Positions 28,983 to 34,300 of a DNA stretch of 34,300 nucleotides are shown here, in pieces. The notes below the pieces were generated by a model, which saw nothing but the letters and a program-made list of their open reading frames with translations, made no database searches and was not told the DNA's origin. The translations under genes and the position numbers were made by a program. The first letter of the stretch is position 1. Each line of letters begins with the position of its first letter. Source of the stretch: Lysobacteraceae bacterium (GTDB lineage Bacteria; Pseudomonadota; Gammaproteobacteria; Xanthomonadales; Xanthomonadaceae); assembly GCA_030681035.1 (NCBI GenBank), contig JAUXUI010000107.1, forward strand, positions 1 through 34,300, in the 5' to 3' direction.

Positions 28983-29571
28983 TTCGATCAGCCAACTCGC
29001 GCAATGTCCGGCGCGTACGCGCAAGGCTCGGCGAGCGACGCGCCGCCCGCGACGGCGACCAGTGCTCGCGCACCATCTCACACAAGCGGGCGTTGTATCC
29101 CAATCCCTGCGATGCAACTGCATTTCTCCGCGCCACCAGATCCAGCCGGACGTCACGAGGTGCTTTCTCGGCAATTCGTAGCAGCGTTCGCTTCGGGTCG
29201 CTCAGACCATCGGGATCATCCGTCAACGAGCGTATGCGCGGCCCCATCAAGGCGCGCAATGCATCGTGATCGGCGATTATCCATGATTCAACTTCCCGCA
29301 CAGCCACTCGAAACACAAATTCTGCGGGCTTCGCCGCTCCTTGTAGCCAATCCGCAATCAGTGTAGGCGCACATGCCGATTGGTCGAGATCGGTGATCAA
29401 GATTATGGGTTCGCGCGCGGCCATCTGACAAAAATTACGTACACGGGATCGCAGATATCCCGAACCACCCCGCCGAAGGCATTGATGCGCGTGCAAACCC
29501 ACTTCGGCAACCAAACAAAGCCCCACCTGCTCGCTGAGCTCATCTTCAGTCGCGAGCGTGATCCCGCTCAC
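28969..29571 (-). CDS. TOPRIM-like putative nuclease (DUF4276/RloB-type), partner of the ATPase
   Basis: The 200-residue product shows the pattern of small TOPRIM-fold proteins that accompany OLD/RecF-type ATPases: an N-terminal strand followed by acids (ITLATEDELSE, Glu9 and Glu11), a strand ending in Asp-x-Asp (IILITDLDQS, Asp61 and Asp63), and VAVREVESWIIADHDAL (Glu93, Glu95), the signature seen in DUF4276-like proteins. These acids could bind metal for nucleic-acid cleavage. The GTG at 29571 overlaps the ATPase stop as GTGA, so I prefer it over a TTG two codons upstream. It is the last gene of the minus-strand module. Family assignment is from motif memory only. Confidence 0.7.
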   Translation of the reverse strand: MSGITLATEDELSEQVGLCLVAEVGLHAHQCLRRGGSGYLRSRVRNFCQMAAREPIILITDLDQSACAPTLIADWLQGAAKPAEFVFRVAVREVESWIIADHDALRALMGPRIRSLTDDPDGLSDPKRTLLRIAEKAPRDVRLDLVARRNAVASQGLGYNARLCEMVREHWSPSRAARRSPSLARTRRTLRELADRITPP

Positions 29572-30731
29572 TGCCAAAGACCCAGCTGTGCTGCCGCGCT
29601 TGGGCGCGTCTTGGGAAGCACTACTTCGGCAACTGATAGTCCGCCCAGCAACGCGCTGTTTTCCCCGTCGTCGAGGACGCGTACAACAGTCCCATCGGGC
29701 GTAGCCGCCAGCAGTAACACGCCACGCCCATCGATCCCCGGATTACTCAGTAATGCGTCGCTATGCGTGCTGATTAGTACCTGCCTTGGACGGCGCTTCT
29801 TGTCGCGCTGAATCCGCTGCAGCAGTAGTGGGATTTGCCGAACAATTGCCTCGTTCAGCGATAACTCCGGCTCTTCCAGCAACAACAAGGAGTCGCCTTC
29901 GATCAGCACCCAAAGTAACCCCAATAGCCGCAAGGTGCCGTCAGAGAAATGCTCCTCGCGCTGCCAGCCGGCGTTGGGCCGATGATGCGCGTAGAGTGCC
30001 TCCAAGTGCGGCCTTCCACTCACCTTGTCCTTTACGAAACGAAGTTCTTTGAATTGCGGAACCGCCAGTGTCAAGGCCTGACCGATCTTCTTCAAGCGAG
30101 ACTCGCGTGCGCGATCCTGTGTCTTCGCAACTCGCTCCAGAAAACCCTGACCGAACGGATCATCCTCAAGTAATTTTCCGCCTAGTTGATCAGCATACTT
30201 GAGCAGTTGTGGCACAAGGTGCAGGTAGGTAGCCTCACCGAAAAATATTGCAAGTTCTCGAAACTTTGCGTTGGCCTGAATTTGCTCAAGTGCAGTCTGC
30301 GTCAGTCGCATTGGATCTTTCACGTCAGTCTTCGGATCGGGTCGATCTAGCAGCAGTTTGTGACCGCGAAAAACTTGCTCCACGGAGATGAGAGTGCGTT
30401 GTGCGCCCTTCCCCTCGGGCTTGAATCCCAACACATATCGCCACGTCTCGGCCGATTCCTCAGCGCTGTCGGCCAGATCCACCTCGATACGGACTTCGGG
30501 GTCTTTGCGCGCATGCAGGCAACGCAACTTCTGGATTCCACCGCGATCATGAATTGCTTTTTGCAACCCGCCTCCATGCGGTTTACAAACATCGCGCATG
30601 AATCGGAACACATCCAGAAAGTTGGACTTTCCAGACGCATTCGCCCCCAAAAGATACGTGCGCTCATGCAGCGGCACGTCCACGTTTCGGAAGTTGCGCC
30701 AGTTCTTGAGCTTTAGGTGGGTCACTATCAT
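29568..30731 (-). CDS. AAA/OLD-like (RecF/SMC-type) ATPase, putative defence protein
   Basis: The 387-residue product is an ABC-type ATPase of the OLD/RecF group. It has an N-terminal strand LKLKNWRNFRNVDVPL, Walker A GANASGKSN (29-37), an ABC-signature-like FSDGTLRLLGLLW (262-274), Walker B LLLLEEPEL (282-290) and the switch His in STHSDALL (321-328). The middle is helical, as expected for a short coiled insertion. There is no C-terminal TOPRIM domain; the separate downstream gene seems to supply it. Such two-protein ATPase plus TOPRIM-like sets are known among anti-phage systems (PARIS, AbiL-like). GGAG lies about 9 bases before the ATG. GC content is lower than in the surrounding core genes. 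Confidence 0.85.
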   Translation of the reverse strand: MIVTHLKLKNWRNFRNVDVPLHERTYLLGANASGKSNFLDVFRFMRDVCKPHGGGLQKAIHDRGGIQKLRCLHARKDPEVRIEVDLADSAEESAETWRYVLGFKPEGKGAQRTLISVEQVFRGHKLLLDRPDPKTDVKDPMRLTQTALEQIQANAKFRELAIFFGEATYLHLVPQLLKYADQLGGKLLEDDPFGQGFLERVAKTQDRARESRLKKIGQALTLAVPQFKELRFVKDKVSGRPHLEALYAHHRPNAGWQREEHFSDGTLRLLGLLWVLIEGDSLLLLEEPELSLNEAIVRQIPLLLQRIQRDKKRRPRQVLISTHSDALLSNPGIDGRGVLLLAATPDGTVVRVLDDGENSALLGGLSVAEVVLPKTRPSAAAQLGLWQ

Positions 30732-30764
30732 GGTCAGTGTCTCCGAGCAGAAGCTACTCGCTAG

Positions 30765-30878
30765 TCATGGGTCAAGAGTAGGGTAATCAAAGTGCTCGTG
30801 CCAATCGCGGTAGCGTTCTTGTCGAGCAGCCGCTGCGAGCCAGTTTTTTGCTGCAGTCCGCAGTAAATCGAAGCTCAC
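30765..30878 (-). CDS. 37-residue microprotein coupled to the DUF433 gene
   Basis: This short open frame starts with GTG overlapping the DUF433 stop (GTGA) and ends 33 bp before the ATPase start. The product begins VSFDLLRTAAKNWLAAAARQ and continues as ERYRDWHEHFDYPTLDP. That is an amphipathic Ala-rich helix followed by a charged, aromatic segment, a composition more like a real protein than random sequence. I do not recognise a family. The coupling and spacing suggest that it is translated as part of the DUF433-ATPase-TOPRIM unit. It could also be the remnant of a longer toxin gene that once followed DUF433. Confidence 0.5.
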   Translation of the reverse strand: MSFDLLRTAAKNWLAAAARQERYRDWHEHFDYPTLDP

Positions 30879-31072
30879 TGTCGGCCGCCAAACGCCAAAA
30901 ATTGGCGGATATCCTCGAACACCAATTCAGGGTAGTCCTCGATGATCTGCTGCTCAGTCATCCCGTGCGCCATCCAGTCGTGGACGTCATGGACCGTGAC
31001 CTGCATCCCGCGAATGCACGGTTTGCCACCACGCTCGCCGGGATCAAGAGCGATGTGATCGTGATAGCTCAT
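30875..31072 (-). CDS. DUF433 family protein (antitoxin-like)
   Basis: The 65-residue product matches DUF433, small winged-helix-like proteins often found as the antitoxin next to a PIN-like DUF5615 toxin. Its hallmarks are IALDPGERGGKPCIRGMQVTV and HGMTEQQIIEDYPELVFEDIRQFLAF. The ATG at 31072 has a strong GGAGG ribosome site (31080-31084, minus strand), and the frame upstream of it looks non-coding. The expected DUF5615 toxin is not present; a 37-residue frame and the ATPase gene follow instead. It may regulate this module. Confidence 0.88.
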   Translation of the reverse strand: MSYHDHIALDPGERGGKPCIRGMQVTVHDVHDWMAHGMTEQQIIEDYPELVFEDIRQFLAFGGRQ

Positions 31073-31233
31073 CACACCGCCTCCGCGCTGATCTAGGGCG
31101 AGAGCACAGTATACCGATTCGTGGACATCGGCCGCGCTCACATTCGGCCTGTCCCATCGCAACACCTTACCCGGTCAAGGCATGCATTTGATGGTTGAGT
31201 CCAAGAAATGCGGGTGGCGATGGCGAGCGTTGA

Positions 31234-31306
31234 GGGCGGCTCGGGGTCGGGCGGCTCGGGGTCCGGGCGGCTCGGGGTCAGGGCGGCTCGCACGGCTCGG
31301 GGTCAG
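31234..31306 (+). repeat. G-rich 15-16-bp tandem repeat
   Basis: The unit GGGCGGCTCGGGGTC(N) occurs in tandem at 31234, 31249 and 31265. A fourth, altered copy from 31281 has GCACGGCTC inserted. Every unit has two runs of three or more G, so the plus strand could fold into G-quadruplexes. It lies in the 316-bp gap (31073-31388) between the divergent DUF433 and vapBC-like genes. The phrase CGGGGTCAGG next to AGCTTTG recalls ends of REP/transposon relics. Confidence 0.7.
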
Positions 31307-31355
31307 GTCTAGCTTTGTAGCATCACCGCTTGCCCGGCGGTAAGGCTGGATGTAT

Positions 31356-31380
31356 CTTTACCATTAGCCACATAGTAAAG
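31356..31380. promoter_or_regulatory. Palindromic operator of the AbrB-type antitoxin
   Basis: CTTTACCAT (31356-31364) and ATAGTAAAG (31372-31380) form 9-base arms with one mismatch around TAGCCAC. The site ends at the ribosome site (AAAGAGG) just before the antitoxin start. Toxin-antitoxin operons are usually autoregulated by binding to such repeats, so this is the likely operator. Confidence 0.6.
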
Positions 31381-31388
31381 AGGTCGTC

Positions 31389-31655
31389 ATGCCCGTTCTG
31401 AGCCCGAAGCGCCAGGTAACATTGCCCAAGGAACTCTGTGACCGTCTAGCCGTTGCACCGGGCGATGATCTCGATATTGTCGAGCACAATGGCCATATCA
31501 CGATCCTCAAGCAAGCCAAGGGGCGCAGTGCCGGCGTGCTCAAGCACCTGAAGGCCGACAGCCGCTACTCCGATGCGGCGTCGCGCGACAGCGCGATTGC
31601 GGCCACAGGTCGGCGCGCTCGACCGACCTCCAAGCCTCGGCGCGGCACGGCGTGA
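31389..31655 (+). CDS. AbrB/SpoVT-type (VapB-like) antitoxin
   Basis: The 88-residue product starts with a swapped-hairpin DNA-binding domain (MPVLSPKRQVTLPKELCDRLAV, then GDDLDIVEHNGHITILK), the usual AbrB/MazE fold at about 1-45. A basic tail follows that would wrap the toxin. The ribosome site AAAGAGG precedes the ATG by a short spacer. The TGA overlaps the GTG of the PIN-domain gene (GTGA), so the two are a coupled pair. It probably represses its own promoter through the palindrome at 31356-31380. Confidence 0.88.
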   Translation: MPVLSPKRQVTLPKELCDRLAVAPGDDLDIVEHNGHITILKQAKGRSAGVLKHLKADSRYSDAASRDSAIAATGRRARPTSKPRRGTA

Positions 31656-32086
31656 TCGCGGTCGATACGAACGTGATCCTGCGTCGCCTCCTGCAAGACG
31701 ACCCGATCCAGTCCGCACGGGTCGATGTTCTGTTCGAGAAGAAAACCTTGATACTCGTCACCGACGTGGTGCTGGCCGAAGTCGCGTGGACGCTTTCCGG
31801 CAAACGCTATGCTGCGAGTCGCGACGATGTGGTGGCCGCAATCACCAGCCTGTTCGAGGAACCGAACGTACAGTTCGAGAACCGCGACGTGGTGTGGGCG
31901 GCGCTACGCGACTACGCCGAGGCGCCGGCCATAAAGACCGCGAATGGCACCCGAACGGCCGACTTTGCCGACGCTCTGATCGTGCGCAAGGCTGCGGCGA
32001 CGATGCGCGTGCTGGGGCAGCGGAACGGAATGATGTACACCTTCGACCGTCCGGCACAACAACTGCCGGGCACACGACCTCTTTGA
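31652..32086 (+). CDS. PIN-domain ribonuclease toxin (VapC-like)
   Basis: The 144-residue product is a PIN-domain protein. Acidic active-site residues are in place: Asp5 (MIAVDTNVIL), Glu43 (VVLAEVAWTL), Asp104 and Asp107 (ADFADALIVRKA), and a late Asp132 (YTFDRPAQ). Relatives cleave tRNA or rRNA when not held by the antitoxin. The GTG start lies in the 4-base overlap with the antitoxin gene. All catalytic positions are present, so it should be active. Confidence 0.88.
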   Translation: MIAVDTNVILRRLLQDDPIQSARVDVLFEKKTLILVTDVVLAEVAWTLSGKRYAASRDDVVAAITSLFEEPNVQFENRDVVWAALRDYAEAPAIKTANGTRTADFADALIVRKAAATMRVLGQRNGMMYTFDRPAQQLPGTRPL

Positions 32087-32329
32087 CGCGCGCACGCACT
32101 GGTCAGATCCAGCCTGGTTGCATGAATGACTCTGGCTCCAAGTCCTGGAGTCCCGTCTTGCCCCTTGCCGCCTTGAAGGGTGTTGAGCGAGTGGGCACGA
32201 TAGCCCCTGAACCTGCTTGCTTGTTGCATGTGGCTTGCAGGGATGGAAATCGGCGGCAAGGCTACTCGCCGCATCGCCACCGACCAAGCGTTGGATGCCC
32301 TCCGTTTGCTATCAGGAGAAACTCGTCAA
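32087..32329. other. Intergenic stretch after the toxin gene
   Basis: This stretch of 243 bp shows no convincing gene, hairpin with T-tract or repeat. A frame open from 32228 joins the following gene but has no ribosome site or homology. The stretch carries the ribosome site AGGAGA (32313-32318) of the next gene. Confidence 0.4.
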
Positions 32330-32698
32330 ATGACTCAACAAGTGAACGGAGTAGTCGACAGTTGGTCAGAGTCGGCCGGTACTGGGATCATCCTGGGCCA
32401 AGACGGGGAGAACTACGCGTTCGAGAAGTCTGACGTAATCGAAGCTGAGCCCACTCTCCCCGGCGCCGAGGTGGTGTTCACGGCTTCGCGCGAGGGTAGC
32501 CAGCCGAGAGCTACCAGCGTCAAGGTGATGCGCGGCGTGGTACGCACGTCCACCGCAAGCCTTGACGGCAGCGTTGTGGTAACGGACATCCGACTGCCGT
32601 TCCGCTCGGTCGCTATACTGGTGCTGCAGGTCGCGTTCGTGTCGTTATTGCTGTGGCTCGTAGTGGCTTTCGCGGCGGTTTTTCTCCGCATGTTCTAG
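32330..32698 (+). CDS. Cold-shock-domain-like protein with C-terminal membrane anchor
   Basis: The 122-residue product begins with about 65 residues that look like a cold-shock domain: VNGVVDSWSESAGTGIILGQDGENYAFEKSDV, then LPGAEVVFTASREGSQPRATSVKVM. The aromatic RNP residues of CspA (FGFI, VFVHF) are mostly replaced (TGIIL, NYAFE), so nucleic-acid binding is doubtful. A linker of about 25 residues leads to one hydrophobic helix (about 94-120). AGGAGA lies about 11 bases before the ATG. Combinations of a cold-shock-like domain and a membrane helix are known (with DUF1294), but the second part here is a single helix. The function is unknown. Confidence 0.6.
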   Translation: MTQQVNGVVDSWSESAGTGIILGQDGENYAFEKSDVIEAEPTLPGAEVVFTASREGSQPRATSVKVMRGVVRTSTASLDGSVVVTDIRLPFRSVAILVLQVAFVSLLLWLVVAFAAVFLRMF

Positions 32699-32700
32699 CA

Positions 32701-32722
32701 GCCAGTCACACAAAGTACTGGC
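32701..32722 (+). terminator. Weak hairpin after the cold-shock-like gene
   Basis: GCCAGT (32701-32706) and ACTGGC (32717-32722) form a 6-bp stem 3 bases after the stop codon. No T-tract follows, so the assignment is tentative. Confidence 0.3.
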
Positions 32723-32892
32723 ATCGCCACACGTTGACAGAACTCGTGTACAACCTTGCTTACAACTTTGATACCCATTGACTTGAGCCATGGGAGTCCA
32801 GCACTTCCCGTGTGGGCGCCAAGCTCGCCCGTCGCATTCAGTAAAATTTTGCCGTTACATCGAGTTCTCGTGCCAGCGATGGAGATAAGCCA

Positions 32893-33888
32893 ATGCCGCA
32901 GCGGATGATCGAAATCGTGTTCGCAGCGGCACATCGTCCGAAGATCGAGGCGGTGGTCGCCGAGGCCACGCCGAGAATGGTGTGGACTGTCGCCACCGAT
33001 GGCAAGCGCTTCAACATGCGCGCGTTAATCAACGGCACCCATGTCCCTGCATTGCTCGAAGCGCTGGAGCCGCTGTGTAACGGCGACGATGCGCCACAGG
33101 TTGTGGTGTACAACGTTGAGGCGGCATTGCCATTGGCTGAGGAGGACGAGGACTCGGCTGCCGATGGGGATGGCGACCGGGGTGAGGGCGTGAGCCGGAT
33201 TGAGCTGGTCGACCGGCTCGCAGAGGAATCGCAGCTGACCCCGGTCTATGCGTGGATGGTGGCGTTGTCCAGCGTGGTCGCGGCGGTCGGGCTGGTGCGC
33301 GGCAATATCGCGGTAATCGTCGGCGCGATGGTGATCGCGCCGTTGCTGGTGCCAAACATGACACTGGCGCTGGCGGCTACGCTGGCAGATGTGCGGCTGG
33401 GCTTGAAGGCGATTCGCACCGGAGCGATCGGGGTCATGATCGCGGTGGCATTGGGCATGCTCGCCGGGTGGGCGCTGGATGTCGATCCATCGGCGCCGGA
33501 AATTGCCGGACGAACGACCGTAGGCATGCTCGATCTGGCACTCGCTCTGGCCGCCGGGGCGGCCGGGGCACTGGCGATGACGAGCGGGGTTTCGGCGGCC
33601 TTGGTCGGCGTGATGGTAGCCGTGGCACTGTTGCCGCCGTTGATCGCCTCAGCATTGCTGGCCGGCGCCGGACATTGGCAGCCGGCGCTCGGGGCATTGT
33701 TGTTGTATGCGGCAAACGTGGCCTCGGTCAATCTGGCCGGGATCGTGGTGTTTCTTGGTCGCGGGCTGACGCCGCAGCGTTGGTGGGAAAAACGCCGCGC
33801 ACAGCGCGCGGCCTGGGCCGGAATGGGCTTTTGGGTGCTTACGCTGGCCATCGTGGTCGGCGCAATCGTTGTCCACAACGGGCGCTGA
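32893..33888 (+). CDS. DUF389 (TIGR00341-type) membrane protein
   Basis: The 331-residue product has a soluble N-terminal domain (about 1-110) with an acidic linker (LAEEDEDSAADGDGD, about 81-95). Six or more membrane helices follow, with the DUF389 pattern: YAWMVALSSVVAAVGLVRGNIAVIVGAMVIAPLLVPNM, repeated glycine-rich helices, GVSAALVGVMVAVALLPPL, and YAANVASVNLAGIVVFL. This family is widespread in bacteria and archaea; its activity is not established. GGAGATAAGCCA directly precedes the ATG. It stands alone, between two intergenic gaps. Confidence 0.88.
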   Translation: MPQRMIEIVFAAAHRPKIEAVVAEATPRMVWTVATDGKRFNMRALINGTHVPALLEALEPLCNGDDAPQVVVYNVEAALPLAEEDEDSAADGDGDRGEGVSRIELVDRLAEESQLTPVYAWMVALSSVVAAVGLVRGNIAVIVGAMVIAPLLVPNMTLALAATLADVRLGLKAIRTGAIGVMIAVALGMLAGWALDVDPSAPEIAGRTTVGMLDLALALAAGAAGALAMTSGVSAALVGVMVAVALLPPLIASALLAGAGHWQPALGALLLYAANVASVNLAGIVVFLGRGLTPQRWWEKRRAQRAAWAGMGFWVLTLAIVVGAIVVHNGR

Positions 33889-34050
33889 TGCCAGATAGTT
33901 ATCAACACCATCAACGCTACCGGCCTACTATTTGCCGTGCTTCGCCAGCAAACGCATTATCGCCAGGCAGCACCTGCCGGTTGCAAATGCAACGACACAA
34001 GACACTCATAATCTGCGTCAGGGAACCTCTGAACAAGCCACATCCTGCGT

Positions 34051-34158
34051 CATTGCGAGCGGCCGCTCGTGCGCATCCTGCGCCCGCGGCACTTGCACAT
34101 TCATGTGCGTCGCAGCGAAGCAATCCAGTGCTCTGAGATTTCTGAGATTTCTGGATTG
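34051..34158. repeat. CATTGCGAGC ... GCGAAGCAATCCAG interspersed repeat
   Basis: CATTGCGAGCGG near 34051 and CAGCGAAGCAATCCAG (34113-34128) are the two ends of a repeat type common in many bacterial genomes, here with a longer GC-rich middle. CAATCCAG (34121-34128) faces CTGGATTG (34151-34158), and GAGATTTCT is duplicated between them. No real gene is seen in 33889-34160. Confidence 0.55.
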
Positions 34159-34160
34159 TC

Positions 34161-34300
34161 CTAAAGGACTCCGATCCGCTATGGCCTGAAGGCCATGCGG
34201 AATCGTATGCCCTAAAGGACTCCGATCCGCTATGGCCTGAAGGCCATGCGGAATCGTATGCCCTAAAGGACTCCGATCCGCTATGGCCTGAAGGCCATGC
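34161..34300. repeat. 51-bp tandem repeat with a hairpin in every unit, cut by the window end
   Basis: Units start at 34161, 34212 and 34263 and appear identical where visible; the third is truncated at 34300. Each has the perfect hairpin ATGGCC TGAA GGCCAT (34181-34196 in the first), extended by GATCCGC and GCGGAATC with bulges. The period is a multiple of three, and one minus-strand frame is open throughout as a 17-residue repeat (AWPSGHSGSESFRAYDS). That frame runs on to a stop near 33917 but has no start inside the window. I favour a non-coding repeat. Confidence 0.85.

Noticed and set aside
31073..31165. N-terminal extension of the DUF433 protein to 31165
   Set aside because: The ATG at 31072 has a strong GGAGG site and fits the family start; the extension has neither.
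33917..34123. Minus-strand open frame next to the 51-bp repeats
   Set aside because: It begins with TTG inside an interspersed repeat of the kind often mis-called as genes; its Cys/Arg/Ala-rich product has no family likeness. It remains open only if a start is found right of the window.
34161..34300. CRISPR array
   Set aside because: The 51-bp units follow each other directly with no variable spacers, and no cas gene is present.

Overview
The window looks like chromosomal DNA of a high-GC gammaproteobacterium of the Xanthomonadales (Lysobacterales). The basis is the gene content and gene style, the order tsaD | rpsU - yqeY - dnaG, an aa3 oxidase operon with an opposing DUF2909 gene between coxIII and SURF1, a PutA without an N-terminal DNA-binding domain, and many GTAGGAGC/TGTGGGAGC-type REP palindromes. 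The placement is inferred from sequence reading only; no database search was possible. No rRNA, tRNA or CRISPR array was recognised.

Layout. 1-510: repeats, namely a 159-bp element with perfect 14-bp inverted ends and REP palindromes. 515-2876: a compact mercury resistance locus, merR diverging from merC-merA, with a textbook 19-bp-spaced MerR promoter. 2880-8438: a VanZ-like protein and a MidA/NDUFAF7-like methyltransferase, a membrane-anchored glycosidase-like protein, a YbdG-type MscS channel and a pteridine reductase. 8459-11302: an unrecognised two-helix membrane protein, then tsaD-folB-folK on the minus strand. 11400-14878: rpsU, yqeY, an inverted small membrane gene, a REP cluster and dnaG; rpoD does not follow. 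14987-15973: an outer-membrane-barrel-like protein with a His/Asp-rich loop.

16008-24030 is a complete cytochrome c oxidase region, read on the minus strand as coxB, ctaD, a 47-residue membrane protein, ctaG, coxIII, then SURF1, a Sco-like protein, ctaA and ctaB. It supplies the three core subunits, copper insertion (CtaG and possibly the Sco-like protein), SURF1 and both steps of heme A synthesis. 24581-28937 holds a PAP2/sphingomyelin-synthase-like membrane protein, another REP cluster and bifunctional PutA.

28969-34300 is accessory in character. A minus-strand run of four tightly packed genes (DUF433 protein, 37-residue microprotein, OLD/RecF-like ATPase, TOPRIM-like DUF4276-type protein) is the best candidate for an undescribed system, probably anti-phage. 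It is followed by a VapBC-like toxin-antitoxin pair with its own palindromic operator, a cold-shock-domain-like protein with a membrane anchor, a DUF389 membrane protein, and a 51-bp tandem repeat that runs off the right edge. A nearly identical 135-bp REP composite lies in opposite orientation at 12.8 kb and 25.5 kb and flanks the dnaG-cox block.
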